A stretch of 28,505 nucleotides of DNA from CAZOKZ01 sp964580585 (GTDB taxonomy: Bacteria > Sumerlaeota > Sumerlaeia > SLMS01 > JAHLLQ01), in contig CAZOKZ010000059.1 in NCBI GenBank assembly GCA_964580585.1, positions 1-28,505 of the forward strand, written 5' to 3'. The notes below the pieces were generated by a model that searched no databases, had not been told where the DNA came from, and worked only from the letters and a program-made list of their open reading frames with translations. This document shows, one piece after another, positions 8,971 through 16,630 of this stretch. Positions within the stretch are counted from its first letter, which is position 1; each line of letters begins with the position of its first letter. The translations under genes and the position numbers were made by a program.

Positions 8971-9061
8971 TTCTTTGACTTTCGCCCGCTTCCCATCGGG
9001 AAATGAAGGGAAAGAGCTAGCGTTTGGGGTTTCTCAAAACGTCATAGGACCAATCTGATCC

Positions 9062-10462
9062 ATGCCTCGTTTCGAACTCAAAGATTCTGACTACTCCTTC
9101 AATGCATCCCTCGATCCCTTTGTGGTTCTGAAACGCATGGGGTTCACCGAGTCTTCCATTTACCAGGAAGGCAACATTATCCGCATTCACTGTCCGATTC
9201 ATAAGGACCTGATCCGCAAGTCGATGATCATCGACGTCTCGGAAAAGACCTTTAAGTGTCAGTATTCTCAGTGCGATGCGTACGAGGGCGGCCTGCTGAT
9301 CGAGTTGGTGGCAATGTACTATGACTGTGGGCTGGACGAGGTGACAAAAAACCTCTTCGGCGAAGAAGACAAGTCCAGCGACTTGTTGTTCCGCGGCGAA
9401 ATGTACATCAACAAAGGGATGCACCAGGAAGCGCTTCCCTACCTGGAACAAGCTGTGCAGTTGGATCCGCGCGACGAAATTACGCGCTCCAAACTGGCGG
9501 CGCTTTACCTGGAACTCGGACGCAAAGACGACGCTTTCCGCGAGTATATGCTGGCAGCCGAGTCGTACGCCGTGCGTGGCGAGTTGGAAAAAACCCTCTC
9601 CATCTACAACATTTTGATTATTTTGCAGCCGGGTGCCGTCAAAGCACGCAAAGAATTGTCGTATCTCTTTGCGCGCATGGGACGTCCGGACGCTGCGGCC
9701 GACCAGCTCAAGTGGGTGGTCGATTTCTACATGCAATACGGTCAAGTCCGTGGCGCCCAGGAATCGATCAATTCTATTCTGGAGTTGGACCCGGAAAACG
9801 GAATGGCGTATTTCCTCCAGGGGCTGACGCTCCAGGAAGCGGGAAAACGCGGTCCTGCCGGGCAGGCGTTTGAAAAATCGGCAGAAATTTTGATCAAACA
9901 ACGCGAGGTTGCCCGGGCTCGTAGCGCCATCGAAGGCGCCATGTCCTGCACCCCGAGCAGTCCGAAGACCAAGTTGCTGGCCGAAATGCTCGAAAATGTC
10001 GAGCGCGAGGTCGCAGACGAACTCGGAATCGATTTCCACGACGAAGAGGAACTCGATGACGAGCAAAACTTCGTCGATTGGCTTGCCCAGGCAGACGAAC
10101 GCCTTGGCAGCATGCAGTCGGAAATCCAGCAAGCAGCCGCGCCTCAGCCAACAACTCCCTCGTCGGAAGAAATCGCGGCGTCGTTGGCCGCAGCCGAGCA
10201 GCAGGAGGGTGGCCGTTCGGACACGAGCGAAATTTCACCCGAAGATCGCCGCGTGGCGCTTTGTTTGAACGACATGAAGGACCTGACACCGGATCAGTTG
10301 GAAAAAATGCGCCAACAACTGATCAGTATGTTCACCGATGTACGCAAAACCTACGAGGCAGGATTGCTCTCCGATTGGGAAATGCGTACAATCAAAGACT
10401 TCTACAAGGCGTTCTGCATGGCAGTCGATCAACACCGACGTCAGGAAAGCACCGTCAAGTAA
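9062..10462 (+). CDS. CHC2-like zinc finger fused to TPR repeats, function unknown
   Basis: A 466-residue protein of unknown function with two recognisable parts. Residues 40-100 resemble the DnaG primase CHC2 zinc finger: C44-P-I-H47, then a beta-rich segment (MIIDVSEKTFKC) and C66 ... C71, followed by GGLLIELVAMYYDCGLDE, which parallels the GG.. .FLM helix after the CHC2 ribbon. The spacing C66-x4-C71 is longer than the usual CxxC. From about 105 to 300 there are TPR-like helical repeats (LLFRGEMYINKGMHQEALPY, AALYLELGRKDDAFREYMLA, AYFLQGLTLQEAGKRG). An acidic and low-complexity linker (320-395) and a helical C-terminus (400-460) follow. There is no primase TOPRIM domain. It is divergent from a DnaC-like loader and ends at a strong terminator. 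A nucleic-acid or replication-linked scaffold is inference only. Confidence 0.8.
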   Translation: MPRFELKDSDYSFNASLDPFVVLKRMGFTESSIYQEGNIIRIHCPIHKDLIRKSMIIDVSEKTFKCQYSQCDAYEGGLLIELVAMYYDCGLDEVTKNLFGEEDKSSDLLFRGEMYINKGMHQEALPYLEQAVQLDPRDEITRSKLAALYLELGRKDDAFREYMLAAESYAVRGELEKTLSIYNILIILQPGAVKARKELSYLFARMGRPDAAADQLKWVVDFYMQYGQVRGAQESINSILELDPENGMAYFLQGLTLQEAGKRGPAGQAFEKSAEILIKQREVARARSAIEGAMSCTPSSPKTKLLAEMLENVEREVADELGIDFHDEEELDDEQNFVDWLAQADERLGSMQSEIQQAAAPQPTTPSSEEIAASLAAAEQQEGGRSDTSEISPEDRRVALCLNDMKDLTPDQLEKMRQQLISMFTDVRKTYEAGLLSDWEMRTIKDFYKAFCMAVDQHRRQESTVK

Positions 10463-10498
10463 CCGGTCGAAAAGTTTCTTTCCCGCCAATATAATCCC

Positions 10499-10540
10499 CG
10501 GGCAGCCCATTCCAACGAATCGGCTGCCCGCTTGTTTTTT
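10499..10540 (+). terminator. Rho-independent terminator after the CHC2-TPR gene
   Basis: CGGGCAGCC (10499-10507) and GGCTGCCCG (10522-10530) form a perfect 9-bp stem with a 14-nt loop, followed by CTTGTTTTTT. It lies 36 nt after the stop. Confidence 0.9.
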
Positions 10541-10871
10541 ATCTCAGCCATCTTAATGAAACCGAACTTGATCAGGACGTTCAAAGTCCTGGGAACTTGA
10601 TATACAGCGGATATCTGGTTTGACATCACGGATTCATTCCTTACTATGAATGCTATGGGTGTGTGTCAGATGTATTGACCGTTGCAGGACGCAACATACA
10701 AATGGTGAGAGACACGCGGTGGCCGTAAACGCGGAACCTATCGCTTGTCCGAAGAGAATAGAGATACGGAGAGACAAACCGGCGAACTGTCTGGCGTATG
10801 GTTTTTTTGACTATGCGCAAAGAGAGAATTGTGTCGCTGGTTGCTAATTCAATCCATAGACGAGAGTTCCC
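10541..10871. other. Non-coding leader between CHC2-TPR terminator and the first PilT-like gene
   Basis: About 330 nt without a convincing gene. A 65-codon Cys-rich frame (10650-10847) has no ribosome-binding site and no recognisable domain. The stretch holds a candidate promoter at 10620-10647 and a second, weaker TTGACC/TACAAA pair at 10675-10702 whose spacer is filled by the inverted repeat GTTGC-N5-GCAAC (10681-10695). The predicted leader of the following gene is therefore over 150 nt long. Confidence 0.5.
10620..10647 (+). promoter_or_regulatory. Candidate sigma70-type promoter for the pilT-like pair
   Basis: A perfect TTGACA (10620-10625), a 16-nt spacer, then TACTAT (10642-10647, four of six consensus). 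It precedes the GTG start at 10872 by about 225 nt, implying a long untranslated leader. Confidence 0.4.
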
Positions 10872-12470
10872 GTGAGTGCTGACGACCCGATTTTACAAGC
10901 AGCTTTGGCCCATCGACTGATTACAAAACGCCAGCATGCTTTCATTTTAGACGAGCTTATTAATTTTCCCGGCCAATCGGCGAAGGAACTGTTGCTGCGA
11001 AAGCGATTTTTGACTCCAGCTCAGTTGCAGAAATTAGAAGCGAATCCCACGGAAACGCAGGGGCCAGCCGCAGTGCCTTCTTCGAGCGCGATCAACGAAG
11101 AACCAACAGTCCACTTGAGACCCGTTTCTCCGACTCCCTCAGCTCAACCCACACCCAGTGCCCCGAGCTATCAACCTCCGCAATACACACCTCAAATGGA
11201 GCCTCCAACACCTGCTCCAGCACCGGAGGCTCCGCCGATTGAATCCTATCGATCTTCAACATCGATAGAGACGTCGCCCACTGGAGTAACTGCTCCGACG
11301 GCACCGACGGCTCCGACCGGTCCGACAGCCGCCACGGGACCCTCGGGAGGATCTTCGTTCGATGTGAGCGCGTTTTCAGCCGGCGCGGTGTCTTCGACTT
11401 ACAGTCAGCCAAAGAAGCTGAAGGATTTACTGCGACTGGCCCGTCATTGGGGATGCTCGGATTTGCATCTTTCGGTGGGCCGACCTCCATTTGTTCGCAT
11501 TAACGGAGAAGTCCGATACATGGAGATGGACCCCCTGGTACCGGAGGCAACGGAGGAGTTGATTCTTTCGGCTTTGACAGAAGATCAAAAGGCAACGTTG
11601 GTTGAAACATTGAATTTGGACTTTGCGCTGGAATTACCACGCGTAGGTCGTCATCGCTGCAATGTCTTCCGCCAACGTCTGGGGTGGGATGCTGTTTTCC
11701 GCATCGTTCCGGATTCGCTGCCGACGTTCGAGAACTTGGGTCTGCCTCCTTCGGTGAAAACGTTAACCGAATATCAGCAGGGTCTTGTACTGGTAACCGG
11801 TCCAGCACGTTCGGGTAAGACATCGACGCTGGCAGCGATGGTCGATATGGTCAATCGTACGCGGAACGATCATATTATCACGGTCGAAGACCCGATCGAA
11901 TACGTTCATCCTCCTGTCGCCTGCCAAGTAACACAGCGCGAAATCGGCATGCACTCGAAAGCATTCAGCACAGCGTTGCGTGCGGCGTTGCGTGAGGATC
12001 CCGACATCATCATGGTGGGTGAATTGCGCGATCTGGAGACGATTTCAACGTCGATTACGGCGGCGGAGACCGGACACCTGGTTTTTGGAACATTGCACAC
12101 GGGTAATGCCGCGCGAACGGTGAGCCGGATTCTGGATGTCTATCCGTCACTTCAACGCGAACAAATTACAGTGATGTTGAGTGAATCTTTGCGCGGGGTT
12201 ATCAGCCAGTTGTTGCTGCCGCGCGCCGATCAAAACGGTCTGGCACTGGCATTGGAGGTCTTGATTGTGACCCCGGGCGTTTCCACTGTGATCAAAGAAG
12301 GCAAGCTGGTGCAGTTGACGAGTTTGATGCAATCGGGCAAAAAAATCGGAATGCAGGCCATGGACGATTCTATCATGGATTTGCTTAAGGCGAATATTAT
12401 CACGGGCGCGATCGCGTATCGCTACGCGGAAAACAAAGCTCCGTTTGAAATGTATAAGAACAATAACTAA
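10872..12470 (+). CDS. PilT-like secretion/twitching ATPase with extra N-terminal domain and Pro-rich linker
   Basis: A 532-residue hexameric-type secretion ATPase of the PilT group (type IV pilus retraction). Residues 1-65 hold two short helical units, LAHRLITKRQHAFIL and LLRKRFLTPAQLQKL, reminiscent of GspE/PilB N-terminal (MshEN-like) repeats. Residues 70-165 are a Pro/Ala/Thr/Ser linker with APTAPTAPTGPT. The ATPase core follows: SDLHLSVGRPPFVRING, a Walker A GPARSGKT (310-317) instead of the usual GPTGSGKS, the Asp-box region TVEDPIEYVH, Walker B IIMVGELRD and the His-box GTLHTGNAARTVSRILDVYP. The frame opens with GTG. It is followed after 20 nt by a second, standard-length PilT-like gene, so the two are an operon. 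Role in pilus retraction or gliding is inferred; no pilin or PilB gene is in the window. Confidence 0.85.
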   Translation: MSADDPILQAALAHRLITKRQHAFILDELINFPGQSAKELLLRKRFLTPAQLQKLEANPTETQGPAAVPSSSAINEEPTVHLRPVSPTPSAQPTPSAPSYQPPQYTPQMEPPTPAPAPEAPPIESYRSSTSIETSPTGVTAPTAPTAPTGPTAATGPSGGSSFDVSAFSAGAVSSTYSQPKKLKDLLRLARHWGCSDLHLSVGRPPFVRINGEVRYMEMDPLVPEATEELILSALTEDQKATLVETLNLDFALELPRVGRHRCNVFRQRLGWDAVFRIVPDSLPTFENLGLPPSVKTLTEYQQGLVLVTGPARSGKTSTLAAMVDMVNRTRNDHIITVEDPIEYVHPPVACQVTQREIGMHSKAFSTALRAALREDPDIIMVGELRDLETISTSITAAETGHLVFGTLHTGNAARTVSRILDVYPSLQREQITVMLSESLRGVISQLLLPRADQNGLALALEVLIVTPGVSTVIKEGKLVQLTSLMQSGKKIGMQAMDDSIMDLLKANIITGAIAYRYAENKAPFEMYKNNN

Positions 12471-12490
12471 GCCCAGCAGGAATTTTCATT

Positions 12491-13549
12491 ATGCCGATGA
12501 TCGATCAACTTTTCGATGCCATGCTTACCAGTAGCGCGTCGGATCTTCACCTGGCGGAGAACAATCCGCCTCGATTGCGCGTTCATGGCCAAGTCATCCC
12601 TATCGAGGGGTGGCCATTGCTGGCTCACGAACAACTTCAGGAAATGTTGCGTGAAATCTGTGCTCCGCATCGGTGGGAACAATTCGAAGAATGCGGCGAT
12701 TTGGATTTTGCTTACGCGTTTGAAAACAAAGCGCGTTTTCGTTGTAATTTTAACAAGCAATTCAGCGGCTATGGAGCAGTTTTTCGCACGATTCCGTCGA
12801 AAATTCTGACCCTTGAGCAACTAGGCGTCCCGCCCGTTCTTCATTCGTTTGCGGAATTCAGTTCAGGCATGGTGCTGGTAACCGGCCCGACCGGCAGCGG
12901 AAAATCAACAACGCTTGCTGCGGTGATCGATAAGATTAATACAAACTATGCCCGACATATTTTAACGATTGAAGAGCCTGTGGAGTTCGTCCACCCACCT
13001 AAAAAATCAACCCCGGTACAACGCGAAGTCCACGTAGATTGTCACTCTTTCTCGGATGGCTTGAAATCCGCCAGTCGCCAGGATTTCGACGTTGTGCTGG
13101 TGGGTGAAATGCGCGATCTGGAAACGATCAGCCTGGCCGTGACAGCAGCGGAAATGGGGATGCTGGTGTTTGGGACGCTTCACACCAACAGCGCCATTAA
13201 GACCGTGGATCGCATCATCGACGTTTTTCCGGTGGATCAACATAACGCGATTCGGTCATCGCTTTCGGTTTCGCTCAAGGCGGTTTGCGCCCAATTGCTC
13301 CTGAAAACAGCGGATGGAAAAGGGCGGAGGGCAGCCAATGAAATTATGCTGCAAACACGGGCGATTTCGACGTATATCCGCGAAGGAAAAACGAATCAGA
13401 TTCCCCAAGTGATTCTATCCAGCCGTGCAATGGGTATGCAGCTCATGGATGACGCCATCGAAGGGTTTCTGCGCGACGGATCGATTACCGCCGAAGAAGC
13501 CTACATGAAATCTTTGGACAAGAGCCGGTTCCGCCAACATTTACACTGA
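12491..13549 (+). CDS. pilT: PilT family twitching-motility ATPase
   Basis: A 352-residue ATPase of standard PilT length, driving type IV pilus retraction. The N-terminal PAS-like half begins with SASDLHLAENNPPRLRVHG. The core has Walker A GPTGSGKS (132-139), Asp-box TIEEPVEFVH, Walker B VVLVGEMRDLETIS, His-box VFGTLHTNSAIKTVDRIIDV and the late ISTYIREGK segment. One difference from typical PilT is SRQDFDVVLVGE, where most members read REDPD. The ATG at 12491 has AGCAGGA about 10 nt upstream and lies 20 nt after the first PilT-like gene. PilU is an alternative name, since tandem pilT/pilU pairs are common; the symbol is therefore tentative. Confidence 0.88.
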   Translation: MPMIDQLFDAMLTSSASDLHLAENNPPRLRVHGQVIPIEGWPLLAHEQLQEMLREICAPHRWEQFEECGDLDFAYAFENKARFRCNFNKQFSGYGAVFRTIPSKILTLEQLGVPPVLHSFAEFSSGMVLVTGPTGSGKSTTLAAVIDKINTNYARHILTIEEPVEFVHPPKKSTPVQREVHVDCHSFSDGLKSASRQDFDVVLVGEMRDLETISLAVTAAEMGMLVFGTLHTNSAIKTVDRIIDVFPVDQHNAIRSSLSVSLKAVCAQLLLKTADGKGRRAANEIMLQTRAISTYIREGKTNQIPQVILSSRAMGMQLMDDAIEGFLRDGSITAEEAYMKSLDKSRFRQHLH

Positions 13550-13576
13550 AATACGAGATGGCGCTCCAAAACGCTC

Positions 13577-13598
13577 GGAATGGTATTTCAACCGTTCC
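13577..13598. other. Inverted repeat after the pilT-like pair
   Basis: GGAATGGT and ACCGTTCC form an 8-bp stem with one G-U pair around ATTTCA, 27 nt after the stop. No run of T follows, so it may be an RNA-stabilising hairpin or a factor-dependent stop rather than an intrinsic terminator. Confidence 0.35.
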
Positions 13599-13698
13599 AC
13601 ATTTCAGCACGCCCTGTTGACACCGCCGGAATCAAACCGGTAGGAGTTAAGTCCGAACGGCTGATCATCCCAACGGAAAGAATCGAATTCCCTCCATC

Positions 13699-14856
13699 AT
13701 GAAGATTCACGAATTTCAAGCAAAGCAGATTTTGGCGGAATATAATGTTCCGATTCCGAAAGGCAAAGTAGCCTATACCCCTGAGCAAGCCAAATCGACT
13801 GCGGTCGAAATCGGTTCCTGGCCGGTGGTGATCAAAGCCCAGGTGCATGTGGGTGGGCGCGGCAAAGCGGGCGGTGTGAAGTTAGCAAATTCTCCCGAAG
13901 AAGCCCATAAATTCGCCAGCCAGATTCTGGGGATGGATATCAAAGGCATCACGGTGAAAAAGGTTTTGGTCGAACCAGGTATCGATATCCGCACGGAAAT
14001 TTACCTGGGTATTATTATGGACCGCGCGAATAAATGCCCGGTGATCATGGCTTCGCGTGAAGGCGGTGTCGAGATCGAGGAGATTGCCAAGACAAATCCC
14101 GAGAAAATCTTGAAGCTGCGCGTGCCTCCGACTTACGGTGTTCGAGCATACCACTCGCAAATCGTGGCCGATTTCCTGGAAATTCCATCGGAATCGCTTA
14201 AATCTTTTCATCATGTGATCAGTGGCCTGATCAAGGCGTTCCTGGAAAAAGATTGTTCGCTGGCGGAAATCAATCCGTTGGTTCTGGACGGCGCAGGTCA
14301 TGTGATTGCCTGCGATGCGAAGATGAATTTCGACGACAACGCCCTGCCATGGCATCCGTATCTGGAAGCGATGCGCGATGAACACGAGGAAGAACCGCTT
14401 GAGGTTAAGGCACGTTGCAAAAAGCTGAATTACGTTAAACTGAATGGTCGAATCGGTTGTATTGTAAACGGCGCGGGACTGGCCATGTGCACGATGGACG
14501 TGGTGAAGCATTTTGGCGGCGAACCGGCGAACTTCCTGGACATTGGCGGCGGTGCCAAAGCAGAGCAGGTGGCCGATGCGTTGCAGTTGATTACCTCGGA
14601 CCCGCACGTCGATACGATTTTCTTCAACATTTTCGGCGGCATCGTACGGTGCGATCTGGTCGCGGAAGGTATCCTGGCCGCGTTGAAAAAATTACCGGAT
14701 TTCAATTACCCGATTGTGATTCGCCTCAGCGGTACGAACGATGCCATCGCGCGTGAAATGCTGAAAGACTCACCCTTGAAAATGGCCGCGACCATGGCCG
14801 AAGGCGCTCAAATGGCGGTGGAAATCAGCAAAGAACGCCAGGCTGCTAAAGCCTGA
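13699..14856 (+). CDS. sucC: Succinate--CoA ligase (ADP-forming) beta subunit
   Basis: A 385-residue ATP-grasp protein matching SucC, the nucleotide-binding beta subunit of succinyl-CoA synthetase in the TCA cycle. It starts with MKIHEFQAKQILAEYNVPIP and carries VHVGGRGKAGGVK (nucleotide and Mg-binding ATP-grasp), SLAEINPLV, DAKMNFDDNA, and in the C-terminal flavodoxin-like domain GGGAKAEQVADAL, FFNIFGGIVRCD and VIRLSGTND. Length is normal. The usual partner sucD does not follow; the gene ends at a strong terminator and the next gene is on the other strand. TTGACA occurs at 13615-13620 upstream with no good -10, so the promoter is unclear. No good Shine-Dalgarno sequence precedes the ATG. Confidence 0.94.
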   Translation: MKIHEFQAKQILAEYNVPIPKGKVAYTPEQAKSTAVEIGSWPVVIKAQVHVGGRGKAGGVKLANSPEEAHKFASQILGMDIKGITVKKVLVEPGIDIRTEIYLGIIMDRANKCPVIMASREGGVEIEEIAKTNPEKILKLRVPPTYGVRAYHSQIVADFLEIPSESLKSFHHVISGLIKAFLEKDCSLAEINPLVLDGAGHVIACDAKMNFDDNALPWHPYLEAMRDEHEEEPLEVKARCKKLNYVKLNGRIGCIVNGAGLAMCTMDVVKHFGGEPANFLDIGGGAKAEQVADALQLITSDPHVDTIFFNIFGGIVRCDLVAEGILAALKKLPDFNYPIVIRLSGTNDAIAREMLKDSPLKMAATMAEGAQMAVEISKERQAAKA

Positions 14857-14878
14857 AACCTTTTCGATCACTCATTCA

Positions 14879-14914
14879 ACGCCCCGTGTTTCGACATGGG
14901 GCGTTTGTGTTTTT
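14879..14914 (+). terminator. Rho-independent terminator after sucC
   Basis: ACGCCCCGTG (14879-14888) and CATGGGGCGT (14895-14904) form a 10-bp stem with one G-U pair, a 6-nt TTTCGA loop, then TTGTGTTTTT. It lies 22 nt after sucC and just before the end of the opposing glycosyltransferase gene. Confidence 0.9.
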
Positions 14915-14917
14915 ATC

Positions 14918-15649
14918 TCAGGGGGACGGAGACAATCGAACGGCGTCGTGATCGGGCCCGTACTTGGCTGTCATTCCAGCAAGGTATTCTTTCCACGCTT
15001 TGCCCTCGTAATCCGCATTCGATACGTACAACTGATTCGCCGTAGCGGCCTTAAGGTGATTGCAAAAGGCGGCCTCGGTCACGCAAACAGACATACCAGC
15101 GCGTTTAAGACGAATGCAATAATCGACAGCATCGCCCCACGAATACGTGCCGAAATGTTCCTCATCGAATAGACCGATCTTGAGCAACGTTTCGCAACGA
15201 ATGGCCATCACCGTGCCATCGACGTGGGGGACTTTGCGAATCAAACGATTCGGCTCGTAATCTTCGGCTTTGATGGGCAATTTGCAGTGCGTAGGGTGTA
15301 AATGTTCAAAAACGCAATCGTAGGCGGGCGATAAAATCCCGGCGCGCGAAACGCGTAGTTCGCCATAAAGCGTGGAAAAGAAATTTCGCGAGATGCGAAT
15401 ATCGTCATTCGTGAAACAGATCGCCTTAATTTCATCGTCGCGCAGCAATCGTTTTGCGGCGCGATTATTTGATCGAATATACCCCAGGTTTTTTGTAAAC
15501 CCAAGAACCATTTCGTCGGCAACTGGACGATAGCCACCAAAGTTATCCACGACAACAATGCGATGTGGGAAGTCGCTCTGGGGCATGATCTGGCGCACCA
15601 GGTCATGCGTCAATTCGTGTCGATAGCTGGGGATGACGATGGCGAGCAT
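14918..15649 (-). CDS. Glycosyltransferase family 2, rhamnosyltransferase-like
   Basis: A 243-residue GT-A glycosyltransferase. The N-terminus MLAIVIPSYRHELT and RIVVVDNFGG are typical of GT2; the nucleotide/metal site is ICFTNDDIRI (a DxD variant), followed by AGILSPAYD, VPHVDGTVMAIRCETLLKIG and FDEEHFGTYSWGDAVDYCIRLKRAG, which is the acceptor-side ED-type motif seen in rhamnosyl- and related transferases. It is the last gene of the zwf run, 38 nt after another glycosyltransferase. Donor and acceptor are unknown. The final codons (SPSP) overlap a copy of the dispersed decamer. Confidence 0.82.
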   Translation of the reverse strand: MLAIVIPSYRHELTHDLVRQIMPQSDFPHRIVVVDNFGGYRPVADEMVLGFTKNLGYIRSNNRAAKRLLRDDEIKAICFTNDDIRISRNFFSTLYGELRVSRAGILSPAYDCVFEHLHPTHCKLPIKAEDYEPNRLIRKVPHVDGTVMAIRCETLLKIGLFDEEHFGTYSWGDAVDYCIRLKRAGMSVCVTEAAFCNHLKAATANQLYVSNADYEGKAWKEYLAGMTAKYGPDHDAVRLSPSP

Positions 15650-15687
15650 GAAGTTTCCGCGAGCAAGGAATGCGCGAAGGTTGGGTG

Positions 15688-16599
15688 TCAGCGTTCGGGG
15701 TGGTCAAGCCGGATGAGTTTTCTATCCAAAACATCGTGCGGTGCTTTCGCGCGCGCACGCAAGGCACGTGGAAAATGTTTCAAGGCGCCAAGAAGCGCGT
15801 TTGTGAGTTCCACGCCACGCCCACGCAGCCATTCCTGGAACACTGAAATTGGAAGACGCGCGCAATAACGCACCCAAAACGTTGTGTCGCCAAGCAACGC
15901 CCACTCAAAAAGCAAATGATCGCGCGCGGCATGTTTCTCCGTCCCCCACGAATCGGCTCCGTCCCCCGCATTGTGATGAATGCCGATAGCCCGAGACGCC
16001 AAACGGCAATCTAAACCGGATTTTGCCGCACGGTAAGTCGCTTCGTTGAGCTGAATCGTCCCACGGGAGACACAAAAATTGACGTGTTCGAGAAATGCAC
16101 GCCGATTGAGGGCGACCAAATGCCAACCAGGTATAATGAAACTTTCGTTGGAACCAACAACCGGTGTCAGGCGTCCTCCGCGCCATGCTACGGTTTGCGA
16201 TTCGTTTCGTTTTTCTCCGTCCCACCAATTCATCGTATTGCCCGCTACCGCAAAAAGCGCACTTAAGTGCGCGTCGAACGGTTCGATCAATCGAGCAAAA
16301 CAGGTATCCTTTACCACAACATCCTCTGAAAGAAAGATGACGATTCGACCTCGTGCATGAGTCGCTCCAGCAATCATACATGCAACTCGGTTTTTGGTTT
16401 TCTGCGTCCGGAGTTTCACATTTGGGAATCGATCCCGGAGCATTGGAGGGACGGAGTTACTTCTCCCGGCGCAAACCAGAATAATCTCATAACGAAATCC
16501 TGATTCTCGCGCGGAAAGCTGCGCAGCAGAGAGCGTCCGCTCCAACATGCGCGTGTCGCCACGTGTGGGAATCACGATGGAAATGAAAGGACGCTTCAT
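15688..16599 (-). CDS. Glycosyltransferase family 2-like protein
   Basis: A 303-residue GT-A type glycosyltransferase. The start at 16599 gives MKRPFISIVIPTRGDTRMLE, a textbook GT2 first strand, and lies 31 nt after the gnd stop; longer in-frame starts would run into gnd. YEIILVCAGRS, RGRIVIFLSEDVVVKD (the DxD-like SEDV) and VAGNTMNWWDGEK follow. The C-terminal third (from about residue 200) is less typical and has no clear membrane helix. The substrate is unknown. Four copies or near copies of the dispersed GGGGACGGAG decamer lie inside this gene, two of them 20 nt apart in different reading frames, giving GDGADSWGTE. Confidence 0.78.
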   Translation of the reverse strand: MKRPFISIVIPTRGDTRMLERTLSAAQLSARESGFRYEIILVCAGRSNSVPPMLRDRFPNVKLRTQKTKNRVACMIAGATHARGRIVIFLSEDVVVKDTCFARLIEPFDAHLSALFAVAGNTMNWWDGEKRNESQTVAWRGGRLTPVVGSNESFIIPGWHLVALNRRAFLEHVNFCVSRGTIQLNEATYRAAKSGLDCRLASRAIGIHHNAGDGADSWGTEKHAARDHLLFEWALLGDTTFWVRYCARLPISVFQEWLRGRGVELTNALLGALKHFPRALRARAKAPHDVLDRKLIRLDHPER

Positions 16600-16630
16600 C
16601 GCGTCAGAACCTTTGGCCTGGTTAAGAGAT

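Noticed and set aside
9017..10132. 371-codon open frame on the minus strand opposite the CHC2-TPR gene
   Set aside because: No recognisable domain, no ribosome-binding site, and the opposite strand has clear TPR and zinc-finger motifs; it mirrors the codon pattern of the real gene.
10650..10847. 65-codon Cys-rich frame in the leader of the pilT-like pair
   Set aside because: No Shine-Dalgarno sequence, no family resemblance, and it overlaps a possible promoter region.
13882..14607. 241-codon minus-strand frame opposite sucC
   Set aside because: sucC is unmistakable on the plus strand; the frame is an antisense shadow.
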